DNA from: a virus
IMG/VR virus record: IMGVR_UViG_3300044713_000232
Location: 1-64,000 of that record
Reading direction: 5' to 3' (one strand)
DNA: 64,000 nucleotides
Each line of letters starts with the position of its first letter. Position 1 is the first letter of the stretch. Below, piece by piece: positions 1 to 8,188 of the stretch. A program made the position numbers and the translations under genes. The notes under the pieces are model-generated. The model was not told the DNA's origin and searched no databases. It worked only from the letters and a program-made list of their open reading frames with translations.

Positions 1-897
1 GCTCTCGATGACATAGGCATCGCCGTTGGTAGGGGTCGCTTCGGTGGGCGGATTCGTCGGGACTACGAGCTGCGAGACGCGCGCGACGCCGGCGCTGATG
101 TTCTTCGCGACCCACATCTCGTCGCCGGCGCGTGCGCCCGCGGTGATGCGGAGTCGCTGACCGATGAACGGCGTCCAACTAGCCCCGCCGATAGCAGCGT
201 CGGTCACCTGCCATGCCTGGTTCGTAGCGCGGTTCAGCGCAGTCGTCGCTGCCGTGAAGCTACCTGTGTGCAGCGTAGTAGCCGCGGTGCCCTGTACCGT
301 CAAGGAGCCGTCGGGCGGTAGCACGACGAGTAGATTCAACGGATCGCTTGAGGGAATGTTGGAGTCGAGGTTGATGGTGACGCTCGCCGCGGTGATGTTG
401 CCATAGTGGCCAAGGCGGTTCTCGAGCTCCGCGCACGTCTTCAGCGCGGTGCCGGCAGTGAGGCCGTTGTTGGCGTCGTTACCTGTCGAGGCGTTGATGT
501 GCCATGTGGCTTGCGCGAGGGCAGCCGGCAAACCGCTGCCGGAGGGGCCGCCGGGGAGCGTGACAACCCCGCCCTTGACGAACAGGGAGATCAACCCCGT
601 CACAGGGTCCACGTTGATGTCGCCGGCCTGCGCTGGCGCCGACGATTGGAGGAACCTGAGAAGCCCGAGACCGGCAGGGAACCTGAATCGGTTGACGCCG
701 TTGGTACGTACGTTGAGGTCGTTGTTATCGTTGGTGCCTAGCACCCCCGAAGCGCCGAAGGCGTTGCCCCCCTGGACGAACGCGTTGACGGCTGAGCCGG
801 CGGCTTTTTTCGCCGCTTCAAAGGCTAGCTCTACCTTCGATTCGAGGTACGCGAGAAAGGTGTTACGCGCCTGGCCCGAGGATCTATTCGCGCCCAC
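1..897 (-). CDS. Fibre/spike protein with beta-helix-like region (3' end outside window)
   Basis: The reading frame is open from a GTG at 897 to the left edge, so the C-terminus is missing. Near the N-terminus it has FVQGGNAFGASGVLGTNDNN followed by VRTNGVNRF. The S74 fibre at 1269-2822 has the closely similar FLQGGNSFGVPAVLGTNDAN and IRTNGVTR, so both probably share a virion attachment module. Further in, INASTGNDANNGLTAGTALK resembles the start of right-handed beta-helix domains of phage tailspikes. A GATACT hexamer lies 7 nt before the GTG. Likely role: host-surface recognition. Exact function is inferred. Confidence 0.75.
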   Translation of the reverse strand, partial: MGANRSSGQARNTFLAYLESKVELAFEAAKKAAGSAVNAFVQGGNAFGASGVLGTNDNNDLNVRTNGVNRFRFPAGLGLLRFLQSSAPAQAGDINVDPVTGLISLFVKGGVVTLPGGPSGSGLPAALAQATWHINASTGNDANNGLTAGTALKTCAELENRLGHYGNITAASVTINLDSNIPSSDPLNLLVVLPPDGSLTVQGTAATTLHTGSFTAATTALNRATNQAWQVTDAAIGGASWTPFIGQRLRITAGARAGDEMWVAKNISAGVARVSQLVVPTNPPTEATPTNGDAYVIES

Positions 898-919
898 GCT
901 CCGGAGTATCGCACAGTAG
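898..919 (-). promoter_or_regulatory. Leaderless-type promoter of the left fibre gene
   Basis: Read on the minus strand, CTACTGTGCGATACT (919-905) contains an extended -10 (TGC-GATACT) that ends 7 nt before the GTG. The same 15 bases occur at the same distance before the other fibre gene (2844-2830), so both fibres are probably transcribed together in time. No -35 box is recognisable. Confidence 0.6.
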
Positions 920-930
920 GAGAGTGGCGG

Positions 931-1242
931 CTACTGCGCCGGCTTGATCGTGCCCTTACTCCAGTCGATGGCGTAGTTCTTACTCTCATCGAGCTTGTGA
1001 GCCTTGAGAATCTCCGCGGAGCGCTTCTGAAGCGCGGCGGCGGAGCGCTCGATGTCGTCGAGCAACGTGGCGCGTTTCTTTTCATATTCGCGCCGTTGGT
1101 ATTCAAAGCTCAGCGAGACGTGTAGCCACGCTGTCTGGTGCTGTTGACTATCCTCATTGAGGCGCCGGAGCTCAGCTTTTTCCACGTCAGTCATCACGGC
1201 TTCCGTCGGCTTCGCGCCGGGTGCCTGCTTGTTGCGAGTCAT
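931..1242 (-). CDS. Small charged helical protein, unknown function
   Basis: A 103-residue protein rich in Glu, Lys, Arg and Gln, with a heptad-like stretch from about residue 20 to 85, so probably a coiled coil. It lies between the two fibre genes and has a purine-rich ribosome site (AGGTGGAG) before the ATG. A fibre assembly or chaperone role is possible from position only. I recognise no domain. Confidence 0.65.
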   Translation of the reverse strand: MTRNKQAPGAKPTEAVMTDVEKAELRRLNEDSQQHQTAWLHVSLSFEYQRREYEKKRATLLDDIERSAAALQKRSAEILKAHKLDESKNYAIDWSKGTIKPAQ

Positions 1243-1268
1243 GCTCCACCTGCTGTGCAGGCGCGGCT

Positions 1269-2822
1269 TTAGGCAGCCCTAGATTCCAGCTGCGCGATAC
1301 GCGCGTGCAGCTCTTGGATAGCTCGGACGCAGTAGGGCGTCAACTTGGAGTAGTCGACCTGCATCAAGCCACGCCTGTCAGCCTCGACAGTCACGGCGCT
1401 CGGTACGACTTCGATTAGCTCCTGAGCGATAAAGCCGGTGCGCTTAGCGACGCCAGGTTCGTCCACCTTGAAGCCGAAGTCACGCACGCGCATCTTGAGG
1501 ATGTCGGTGAGGCCATGGCTGGTGTCCTCGATGTCTTTCTTGAGGCGCCTGTCGGAGCTCGTGTTGAACGCCGTGGCGCTCGTCGTGATGGCGATGGAGC
1601 CTACGACGGTACCGCTAGCAGCTGCCTCGCGGAAGTCGATGATGATGCGGCTTGTCGCGCTATCGTCGCCGCCCCAGAAGGTCGCGCACCCGGCCGTGGA
1701 GTTGTTGGCGGTGTTCTGGAATATGGCGATGAAGTTCTGCCCCGTACCGCCAAGCTGTACACCCGCGGTACCGTCGACATCGAGCGTGGTGCGCGGTGTG
1801 ACCGAACCGCCGCTTGCGATGCTGAAACGCGCGTTCGTGCTATCGAAGATGGCGAACTCGTTCGTGAGCGCCGCGTTGGCGACCACGAAAGCGGCCGTAC
1901 TGTCGGTGCCAGGCGACGCGAAGATGGTCCCCGTACCTTTCGTGGAGATCTTGAGATTGACGGCCGCGTCCGAGCCCGAGGAGGTGAATAGCGGTGTGCC
2001 TGCCGTAGCTGCGTTGTCGATGGTGATGAAGTTGACAGCGCTCGCGATGGCCACCGTCTTGAGAAGCGCGTTGCCGTTGCCATCGATGAGGAAGACACCG
2101 GCCGTGCCCTTGCCCTTGAGGCTCAGAGCGATCGTTGCGTCTGTACCGACTGCCTGGATCGTCGGGCTCCCACCGGTCGCGGCGTTCGCGATCGTGACGA
2201 AGTTGACCGCGCTACCGACAGCAGTGTTCGTAAGCCAGGTGTTGTTGTTCGCGTCGTTGAAGGTCGTGGTTCCGCGCAGTGTCACGCTGGTCGTACCGGT
2301 GATCTGCATCGCGGTGCCGAGCAGTGTGACAGTGTTGCCTCCGGCCGAGCCTATGTTGATGGGAACCGTGCTCGAGGCTCCGAAGTTCAAATTGCCGGCG
2401 CTGGTGTTGATGTTGACGTTGCCGGCGAAGCCGAGTGTACCGGCGCCGTTGCTCGTCAACGTGACGGCGCCGACGGTCATCGTCAGGCTGGGGTTGGCGG
2501 CACCGCCGATGGTTACGGCGTTGGCGTTCGTGCCGCCGATGACGAGCCCCGTGACCGTCAGCGTGTCGAACGAGTTGGCTAGAAAGTTGCCCGAGGTATC
2601 CGCCTCAGCGCGCGTGACGCCGTTGGTTCTGATGAGAAGTGGGTTGGCGTCGTTGGTCCCTAGGACCGCAGGCACGCCGAAGGAGTTGCCGCCCTGCAAG
2701 AACGCCCCGGCGGCGATCGACCTCTCGGCGGCCTGCGCTCGTGCTAGCGCCAGGATCTCGATACTGGAGATGTAGGCCATCTCCGTATTGCGAATTGCGC
2801 CCGAGCTGCGTAGTGCTCCCAT
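1269..2822 (-). CDS. Receptor-binding fibre with C-terminal peptidase S74 chaperone
   Basis: A 517-residue fibre. The N-terminus carries the FLQGGNSFGVPAVLGTNDAN motif shared with the left-hand fibre. The middle is a low-complexity Gly/Ala/Thr/Asn beta region with repeats of the type SAVNFITIDNAATAGTP ... KGTGT. The last ~100 residues are an intramolecular chaperone of the S74/endosialidase type, with the catalytic Ser-Asp and Lys of SSDRRLKKDI and the conserved TGFIAQEL. In this family the domain trimerises the fibre and then cuts itself off. The ATG at 2822 is preceded by a promoter hexamer at 7 nt; an internal Met (AYISS) is a less likely start. Confidence 0.9.
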   Translation of the reverse strand: MGALRSSGAIRNTEMAYISSIEILALARAQAAERSIAAGAFLQGGNSFGVPAVLGTNDANPLLIRTNGVTRAEADTSGNFLANSFDTLTVTGLVIGGTNANAVTIGGAANPSLTMTVGAVTLTSNGAGTLGFAGNVNINTSAGNLNFGASSTVPINIGSAGGNTVTLLGTAMQITGTTSVTLRGTTTFNDANNNTWLTNTAVGSAVNFVTIANAATGGSPTIQAVGTDATIALSLKGKGTAGVFLIDGNGNALLKTVAIASAVNFITIDNAATAGTPLFTSSGSDAAVNLKISTKGTGTIFASPGTDSTAAFVVANAALTNEFAIFDSTNARFSIASGGSVTPRTTLDVDGTAGVQLGGTGQNFIAIFQNTANNSTAGCATFWGGDDSATSRIIIDFREAAASGTVVGSIAITTSATAFNTSSDRRLKKDIEDTSHGLTDILKMRVRDFGFKVDEPGVAKRTGFIAQELIEVVPSAVTVEADRRGLMQVDYSKLTPYCVRAIQELHARIAQLESRAA

Positions 2823-2844
2823 GGAGAGCAGTATCGCACAGTAG
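2823..2844 (-). promoter_or_regulatory. Leaderless-type promoter of the S74 fibre gene
   Basis: GATACT (2835-2830) preceded by TGC, 7 nt from the ATG. The 15-base block is identical to that of the left fibre gene (919-905). Confidence 0.6.
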
Positions 2845-2855
2845 AGGAGGGGGTG

Positions 2856-3410
2856 CTACGCGCGCTTCGCAGCTATCAGCTGAGCTACTGCCGCCTCACG
2901 GTCGCGCACATCTCGCAGGTAACGCCATGAGAGCTCTTCGCCGAGCACGACGTTGGGCCCGGTGCCTCGGAAGTGCCAGCCGTCGATGCGGTATTGGCCG
3001 ACGCCGGTGCCGTCGATGCGGCATGTACCTTCGCGGCGAACCCAGATGCCGGCGGCGGCCGCCGCTTCGTAGATGAGGAGGATGAACTCCTCTCTCGTAG
3101 CCGGAGGCCAGGCGGAAAGCAGCACATCAATCCAGTAGTGGAACATCAGCCTGAAACCTTTCTCGGCGAACGTGATGTCTTCCCAGACGTCGCCCCGCGG
3201 CTCTTCGACGTGCGGTACGGGTAGACACGCGAAGATGCGGCAGCCCCGAGGCAGTGGTCTGTCACGCCAGTCGGTGAGGAAGGCGGCGTCGGCCGCCATC
3301 GCGAATTGAATGCAGGTAACGCAGACGGCGACAGGTGGGTGCTCCTCATCGTTGTCGGCGTAGTCTGGGAGCTCACACCAGCCTTCGCATTGGAAGCACT
3401 GTACCCTCAT
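2856..3410 (-). CDS. Zinc-binding protein, unknown function
   Basis: A 184-residue protein. The N-terminus holds two CxxC pairs (CFQCEGWC and CVTC) that probably form one zinc ribbon. The rest is a Trp-rich globular region. Its ATG overlaps the stop of the 3407-3901 gene (ATGA), so the two are translationally coupled. No family recognised. Confidence 0.7.
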   Translation of the reverse strand: MRVQCFQCEGWCELPDYADNDEEHPPVAVCVTCIQFAMAADAAFLTDWRDRPLPRGCRIFACLPVPHVEEPRGDVWEDITFAEKGFRLMFHYWIDVLLSAWPPATREEFILLIYEAAAAAGIWVRREGTCRIDGTGVGQYRIDGWHFRGTGPNVVLGEELSWRYLRDVRDREAAVAQLIAAKRA

Positions 3411-3901
3411 TCCCGTGGATCCGTGGCGCTGTACATGTGCTCCACGACGCCGCCTTTCTGAATCTCGATGATGACGCGCTCCTGCTTCAGCGCTATGCGA
3501 AGCGACTCGCCGAGCTTCAACATGTTTTGCACGAAGTCAGCTTCGCCTGTGAGATTCAAGAGAATCACCTGCGCAGCGTCTTCGTCGATGCGTTCTCCCC
3601 CGGCGGCTTCGTAGATACCGCGCTGCAAGAGGAAGCTTGCATCGCCTGATGCACCCTGCTTCTTGCGAATCGCGTAGACAGCGTCGGCGACTTGCTGAAG
3701 TGTCCACGCCGGGCGCCCCCCGACGTTGAAGCCGACGAACAGCCGTGCCCCCTCTGCCCCGAAGTCTTCGATGTCACGCGCCTCGGCGCCGTCGGCGCCT
3801 GAGGGCTGGTAGCGGTATACGGCGCCGTCGGGGCGCCACCTGAAGGTACCGCACTTCGCGTGATGCACGGCTTCGCCGAGGTAGAGGGGGATGATTGCCA
3901 T
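3407..3901 (-). CDS. Conserved-looking protein, unknown function
   Basis: A 164-residue protein with no domain I recognise. It is the first gene of a small operon with the zinc protein at 2856-3410. A TAGACT hexamer ends 6 nt before its ATG, which points to a leaderless transcript. Confidence 0.7.
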   Translation of the reverse strand: MAIIPLYLGEAVHHAKCGTFRWRPDGAVYRYQPSGADGAEARDIEDFGAEGARLFVGFNVGGRPAWTLQQVADAVYAIRKKQGASGDASFLLQRGIYEAAGGERIDEDAAQVILLNLTGEADFVQNMLKLGESLRIALKQERVIIEIQKGGVVEHMYSATDPRE

Positions 3902-3916
3902 GCGGCTAGTCTAGCG
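3902..3916 (-). promoter_or_regulatory. Leaderless-type promoter
   Basis: On the minus strand CGC-TAGACT (TAGACT at 3913-3908) is followed by 6 nt and the ATG at 3901. CTAGCCGC also precedes the start codon of the gene at 30989. Confidence 0.6.
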
Positions 3917-3925
3917 CTTGTGGCG

Positions 3926-4180
3926 CTATTCGGCAGCCGGCGCTGGCGCGTCCTGCGCCTGTCGCCGCTTGAAGTTCTCGATGCGCTTGGCTGCCCCGAG
4001 CTTCCCGATGCGGCTCATGTGCTCGCGGTCCTGCGCAACCTTCTCCCCGCCCTTGGCGCCGGCCTCGACGGCCTGCTCGGGGGTGAAGCGATGCGCGCGG
4101 CCTTGCGCGTGCGCTGACTTGCCCCCCTTGCTGGCGATGGCGCGCTGCTTCTCGGGGCTCATTCCTGCGAATCCTCTCAT
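3926..4180 (-). CDS. KGG-repeat protein (YciG/GsiB-like)
   Basis: An 84-residue protein opening MRGFAGMSPEKQRAIASKGG, with further AGAKGG and IGKLG repeats. This matches the short KGG motif of bacterial stress proteins such as YciG; the molecular role is unknown. A second KGG protein lies at 22001-22267. Coupled by ATGA overlap to the gene before it. Confidence 0.75.
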   Translation of the reverse strand: MRGFAGMSPEKQRAIASKGGKSAHAQGRAHRFTPEQAVEAGAKGGEKVAQDREHMSRIGKLGAAKRIENFKRRQAQDAPAPAAE

Positions 4181-4443
4181 GACGGTTCTCCTTTTCTGTC
4201 GGTGTCGGGTGGCTTTGCGCCGTCGGCGCGGCCGAAGAGCTCGTTGATCTCTTCGATAGTGACGTCGGCCGGGAGTAGCTTCAGCACTTCGGCTGTCTCC
4301 GCGCAGACGAGGTGGCTCTCGGTGAAGGCGTCGATGAAGTCGTCGCGCGTCGTCGCTACCTCGAGTAGCAAGTCAGCTGCCGCCATGCGCGTCTCGAGAC
4401 GCTTGACGCGCACGAGGAGCTCGGGGGGAATGGTGAAGCGCAT
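4177..4443 (-). CDS. Small helical protein, unknown function
   Basis: 88 residues, mostly predicted helix, with an acidic C-terminal half. The start ATG overlaps the upstream stop (TGATG) and its own stop overlaps the KGG gene's start. No domain recognised. Confidence 0.65.
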   Translation of the reverse strand: MRFTIPPELLVRVKRLETRMAAADLLLEVATTRDDFIDAFTESHLVCAETAEVLKLLPADVTIEEINELFGRADGAKPPDTDRKGEPS

Positions 4444-4835
4444 CAGTAACCGTCGCTTTCGTTGCGCAGCTGTCGCGCTGCCGCGCGCGCCCCGAGGGCG
4501 TCGATGCGCAGAGTGGCCGGCACCTTCCACACCCCGACGACGCCGGTGAAGCGCTTGCGGGGCTTGCCGTCGGCGCCGGTAGGCGCTCCGGGGATGTCTT
4601 CGTAGCATCGCTGTCGGAGGTACTCGCCCTCCTTCAGATAGCGGCCTACGGCTGCTGCCTCGCGCCGGGGGCCGGGGCGAATGACGCCGATGGCGATGAG
4701 GCACCTTCTAATCGCGGGGCCGTCGAGGCACTCGAAGATATCTTGCAGCGGTTCGCCTTGGCGAAGACGCATCAAGTGCGCGGTGACGTCGATGACGCTG
4801 GGCGCCAGCGGCGCCTGCGGGGTGTTAGCGGGCAT
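4443..4835 (-). CDS. Unknown protein of the helicase operon
   Basis: 130 residues starting MPANTPQAPLAPS, with a helical middle and a Lys/Arg-rich C-terminal half. A CAGGAG ribosome site precedes the ATG. No recognisable domain. Confidence 0.65.
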   Translation of the reverse strand: MPANTPQAPLAPSVIDVTAHLMRLRQGEPLQDIFECLDGPAIRRCLIAIGVIRPGPRREAAAVGRYLKEGEYLRQRCYEDIPGAPTGADGKPRKRFTGVVGVWKVPATLRIDALGARAAARQLRNESDGY

Positions 4836-4914
4836 TGACTTTCTCCTGTAGCTTGACGGCTTTGTCGAAGGCGGCGAGCACTTGCTTCCGTTTGGTGTCA
4901 TTGAATGCGATCAC
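4825..4914 (-). CDS. 29-residue microprotein
   Basis: A small frame beginning VIAFNDTKRKQVLAAFDKAV. The GTG overlaps the stop of the helicase C-terminal relic (GTGA), and its own stop overlaps the ATG of the 4443-4835 gene. The conserved overlap on both sides is the main evidence that it is translated. Function unknown. Confidence 0.5.
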   Translation of the reverse strand: MIAFNDTKRKQVLAAFDKAVKLQEKVNAR

Positions 4915-4991
4915 GCGTAGAGCGACTTTAGTTGCGCCTGGTTTGTCTTTTCTCTAGTAGAGGCGAGTGTCTCGCCGAGCTTTTCGTCGAC
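4911..4991 (-). pseudogene. Relic of the helicase C-terminus left behind an HNH insertion
   Basis: Starting one base after the HNH stop codon, the frame reads VDEKLGETLASTREKTNQAQ, then LKSLYA and a stop. The intact helicase at 5734-5657 reads LDERLGESLSSIRAKTSQEQ, then LRLLYE; 15 of 26 positions are identical. The relic's stop still overlaps the start of the next gene (GTGA), as a live operon gene would. Reading: this was the original helicase 3' end before the HNH cassette at 4993-5661 arrived with a replacement end. Confidence 0.8.
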
Positions 4992-4992
4992 G

Positions 4993-5661
4993 CTAGCGCC
5001 ACTTGCGCTTCGAGTATTCTACGAACGGTTCGGTGAGCGCCCGCGCGTACGTCCAGCCGTACCTTCTAACGCGCGCCCACACGCGGTGGTACTTGAGGCC
5101 CAGAGCTCGGCACCACTCTTTCAACGTCTTTGTCTCTCCGCGGAAGCGAACGTACACGTTAGCTGCTGTATTATTGGCCTGCTGCCGCAAAGTGGCCCAA
5201 CGGCAATTGCCTGGGGCGTAGTTTCCACGCCTGTCGGGGAACCTATCGACAGAGTGCGCCTTGGACGGACGTTTGCCCATGTCCTTGAAGAAGGCGCTGA
5301 AGTCGTGCCATGCGGCGGCTACGTGAATACCCTTGGCCCCATATCGTGGGTAGTCCTTGTGGTTACGGTTGTAGCATCGCGCCATGATCCCTGACCACAC
5401 ACGAAACTCCGGCGTGTTCGTCATGCCGTGGGTCTTGATCGCGTCGCTTATGTGCTTACCCCTCAGGCAGCCACAAGACCGAGTGCCATTGTACACGAGG
5501 TTAGCGTGTTGTACCGTCTTGACGGTTCCGCAATCGCAACGGACTATCCACGTCCACGTACTCCACTTAGTAGCCGGCCCTTCAGCTATGATCGTCAGCG
5601 CACCGAAGCGCGCCCCCACCTTAGCTATCGGCGTCCGCCGCTTGTTTTTTGAGGCGCTCAT
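4993..5661 (-). CDS. HNH homing endonuclease inserted at the 3' end of the helicase gene
   Basis: 222 residues. Residues ~20-70 carry a CDCG...CGC zinc motif. The middle has WSGIMARCYNRNHKDYPRYG, DMGKRPSKAHSVDRF and NYAPGNCRWAT, typical of phage HNH endonucleases. The C-terminal ~50 residues look like a DNA-binding NUMOD/helix-turn-helix end. The ATG lies inside the last codons of the helicase, out of frame, and the stop is one base from the helicase relic. Role: DNA cleavage that spreads its own gene. Confidence 0.85.
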   Translation of the reverse strand: MSASKNKRRTPIAKVGARFGALTIIAEGPATKWSTWTWIVRCDCGTVKTVQHANLVYNGTRSCGCLRGKHISDAIKTHGMTNTPEFRVWSGIMARCYNRNHKDYPRYGAKGIHVAAAWHDFSAFFKDMGKRPSKAHSVDRFPDRRGNYAPGNCRWATLRQQANNTAANVYVRFRGETKTLKEWCRALGLKYHRVWARVRRYGWTYARALTEPFVEYSKRKWR

Positions 5662-8188
5662 AGAGAAGGCGTAATTGCTCCTGAGAGGTTTTGGCGCGGA
5701 TAGACGACAAGCTTTCCCCCAACCGCTCGTCCAGAGGGCCGATCGCGCGCTCGAACGTGTCTAGCTTCGTCAATATAGCCTTCGCCACCAATTCGTCAAC
5801 CGACGAACGTGCGAGAGGGAACTGAAACAGCGTCGGCATCTCCTGCCCGGGGCGGTGCAATCGCGCCATCGTCTGGAGAATCTCGTGCGGCTCCCAGGTG
5901 AGCTCCGCGTAGACACCGACGCTCGCCTGCGTGAGGCTGATACCTCCGGCAGTGACGTCGATGTTGGCACACAGGATGCGCCAATCGCTATTGATACGCC
6001 GTTGGCGCTCGCGCTGCAAGACGCCCCCGTGAATGAAAGCGGCGCCTTCGCCGAAGGCGGCTGCGAGCGCTTCGCAGACGGTGCGGCGCCAGCAGAAGAC
6101 AACGACGCGGTTGCCGGAGGCGACGTGACTCTTCACCAACTCGACGACGTGCGGCAACTTACCGTCAGCAGCAAGATCCAATGCACGCCTCAGTGCTTTC
6201 TCTGACACGCGCTTGTCGCCGATGATGCTCTTCGGGGGCGCGATGTTGGCGCGCTTGACATCGACGAGAAACGTCTGCATCGTGCGCGGTGGTAGTTGCA
6301 ACGCGACGTCTTTCTTGGTGCGCCGTAGCATGAAAAAGCGCAAGCGCTTATTCAGCTCCTCGAGATTGCTGGCGCCCTCGAATCGCCACACTGCCTTCGG
6401 CAGCTTGCTTCCGCGCTGAGGCACCTCCTCTTGATGCCCATCGCAGTTCTTACTCGCGTAGCCGTACACGACGTAGTTACCAGTATCGGTTGTTAGGGAT
6501 ACGACCTCACCCTCACCGTGCGGCTCTACGCTTACGATAGTATCCTGAGTCCTGAACCGCCCGTTCAGAATCAGCTCCTCTATGCGTTTACGTCGAACCG
6601 GCGCGCACCACGTCAAAAACTCTAGATTCCGTTGGCGCCCACCGGCTATACGGAAACGGTCACACTCGTACTTTCGGTGTGGCCCCATACCGTCAATAGT
6701 GTACGGTACGCCCAACGTAGCTAACGCGCTCTCGATAGCTGCGCAGACATCGGGGTTATGCTTACGGGATTGAGATATATTGATAGCGGTGTAAGTACAG
6801 TTACCCTCTCCGTCGTAGATGCCGCCGAGCCAACGAGCTATGCCGACATACTCCGGAGCCAACGGTCTAGGCGTGTCTATGACGTGGGCCAGATGGTTGC
6901 CCTTACGCGTACGACACCAGATGTACTTACCGTTCGACTTGTGCATGCTCGCCCACATGTGATCCGACGTACATACCAGCGTTCTGCCGGAGGCCATAGT
7001 AACTTTGACTAGCGGGGCCACACGCCTACCCACGGCTAGTACTTTAGCTGTACACAATCTGTTCTGGCCGCCGAAACCTTTACGGGGCCTGTCCGGTCTA
7101 TCGTTGGATCGCTTCCACCCTACAACGCTGTCTCCGGGCCGGATATCGCCGATAGGTTTGAACGTAAGGTCCCCCATCCACACAGGAGCGTCCGGTGGGC
7201 AGCAGTAACGTATACCGTGCGCGACGAACTTCCCGAACCTTCCGGGGCTGATGGTGTCCACGAGATTCCACAAGTCACGCGGTCTGTTTGTCAAAGGCGT
7301 GCCTGTCAGAGCTATGCGCTGTGTGCACCCCGCGGCAATCGATGCGAGCGCTTGGCTTCTGCCGCTCTTGGCATTGCTAATGTAGTGCGCCTCGTCACAC
7401 ACGAGCGTCTTCACGGCGCCGACGAGGTGCGGCGTCCACGCGTGGAGGATGGAGTAGTTGCAGACGGTCAGCGGCGCTTCTGGCAACGCGGCGGGCGCGA
7501 AGCTGACGCCGAGGCGCTTGCGCTCCTCGGGCGGGAAGCGCTTGTCGGCGAAGTCTTCGGCGTCGTCTAACGTCGGGAAGGTGTCTGCATCGTAGAACGA
7601 TGTCGTCCAGCCGATGGGCGCTTGGCCTCGCCAGTACCACGAGCGCCCCTTGTTGTCTTCTCGCGAGACTACCCAAGGGCCCGCCTTCACGCCCTCCAGC
7701 ACCTGCGGGGGCCAGGCGTCGCGCCACCACTTCTTCACCTCGGAGAAGTCGTCGTCGCCCCAGATGCCCGTGACGAAGGCGGGGCACACCACGAGAGCCG
7801 GTTGTTTGAAAGCGCGCGCGGCGCGTAGCGCCACTGCTGTCTTGCCGAGACCCATGTCGTCTGCAAGCAACACCCCCTCATCGGCGTGCGTGACGACGAA
7901 GCTGATAGCTGTGCACTGGTGATCGCGCATGTCTTCGTAGCTAGGCTGAAACCTCGTCGGCGCCTGTGACGAGATTGCTTCCACAGTGCCGTTGACGCGG
8001 ATGCCTTTTGCGGCAAGCGCCTCGACGGCGAGCGACGCGGCATCGCGATAGCCTTCCCAGACGCGCGCCTCTTTATTCCACGCCATCCCCGGCGTTTCGC
8101 GCGCCGCCTTATACAGCGCGGGGCTGTACGTGGAGCTGCGGAGGCGCCAGAGAGGGCCGTGGGGGAGCTTCTCGACGCTGATTGCCAC
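5621..8188 (-). CDS. SNF2/SMARCAL1-type SF2 helicase interrupted by an intein
   Basis: The GTG at 8188 gives VAISVEKLPHGPLWRLR, a HARP-like N-terminus; it overlaps the upstream stop (TAGTG) and has an AAAGG site. Motifs in order: Walker A ADDMGLGKTAVA, DEAH box VCDEAHYISN, motif III IALTGTPLTN, then LRRTKKDV, VVVFCWRR and motif VI MARLHRPGQ. The frame is interrupted by a 253-residue intein (6446-7204); splicing would restore GIRYCDGHQEE. Host-type homologues anneal or remodel DNA at forks. Its last 26+ residues appear to be a replacement brought by the HNH insertion. Without the intein it is about 600 residues, normal for the family. Confidence 0.9.
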   Translation of the reverse strand: MAISVEKLPHGPLWRLRSSTYSPALYKAARETPGMAWNKEARVWEGYRDAASLAVEALAAKGIRVNGTVEAISSQAPTRFQPSYEDMRDHQCTAISFVVTHADEGVLLADDMGLGKTAVALRAARAFKQPALVVCPAFVTGIWGDDDFSEVKKWWRDAWPPQVLEGVKAGPWVVSREDNKGRSWYWRGQAPIGWTTSFYDADTFPTLDDAEDFADKRFPPEERKRLGVSFAPAALPEAPLTVCNYSILHAWTPHLVGAVKTLVCDEAHYISNAKSGRSQALASIAAGCTQRIALTGTPLTNRPRDLWNLVDTISPGRFGKFVAHGIRYCCPPDAPVWMGDLTFKPIGDIRPGDSVVGWKRSNDRPDRPRKGFGGQNRLCTAKVLAVGRRVAPLVKVTMASGRTLVCTSDHMWASMHKSNGKYIWCRTRKGNHLAHVIDTPRPLAPEYVGIARWLGGIYDGEGNCTYTAINISQSRKHNPDVCAAIESALATLGVPYTIDGMGPHRKYECDRFRIAGGRQRNLEFLTWCAPVRRKRIEELILNGRFRTQDTIVSVEPHGEGEVVSLTTDTGNYVVYGYASKNCDGHQEEVPQRGSKLPKAVWRFEGASNLEELNKRLRFFMLRRTKKDVALQLPPRTMQTFLVDVKRANIAPPKSIIGDKRVSEKALRRALDLAADGKLPHVVELVKSHVASGNRVVVFCWRRTVCEALAAAFGEGAAFIHGGVLQRERQRRINSDWRILCANIDVTAGGISLTQASVGVYAELTWEPHEILQTMARLHRPGQEMPTLFQFPLARSSVDELVAKAILTKLDTFERAIGPLDERLGESLSSIRAKTSQEQLRLLYERLKKQAADADS
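6446..7204 (-). mobile_element. Intein with LAGLIDADG-type endonuclease motif
   Basis: 253 codons in frame inside the helicase. Block A: Cys1 of CCPPDAPVWMGD followed by KPIGDIRPGDSVVG. Block B: GRTLVCTSDHMW (TxxH). A single LAGLIDADG-like motif: WLGGIYDGEGN. The C-terminal splice region reads EVVSLTTDTGNYVVYGYASK, then N|C. The penultimate residue is Lys, not the usual His. Cys+1 is present. Taking the first Cys of the pair as residue 1 gives RYC-DGHQ, matching SNF2 helicases. Confidence 0.85.

Noticed and set aside
1438-2775. A 445-codon plus-strand open frame opposite the S74 fibre
   Set aside because: Shadow of the minus-strand fibre, which has clear S74 motifs; the plus frame has low-complexity Pro/Val/Ser composition and no start signal.
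7199-7204. Second Cys of the pair as intein residue 1
   Set aside because: That would leave RYCC-DGHQ after splicing; starting at the first Cys gives the RYC-DGHQ seen in SNF2 helicases and better block A spacing.
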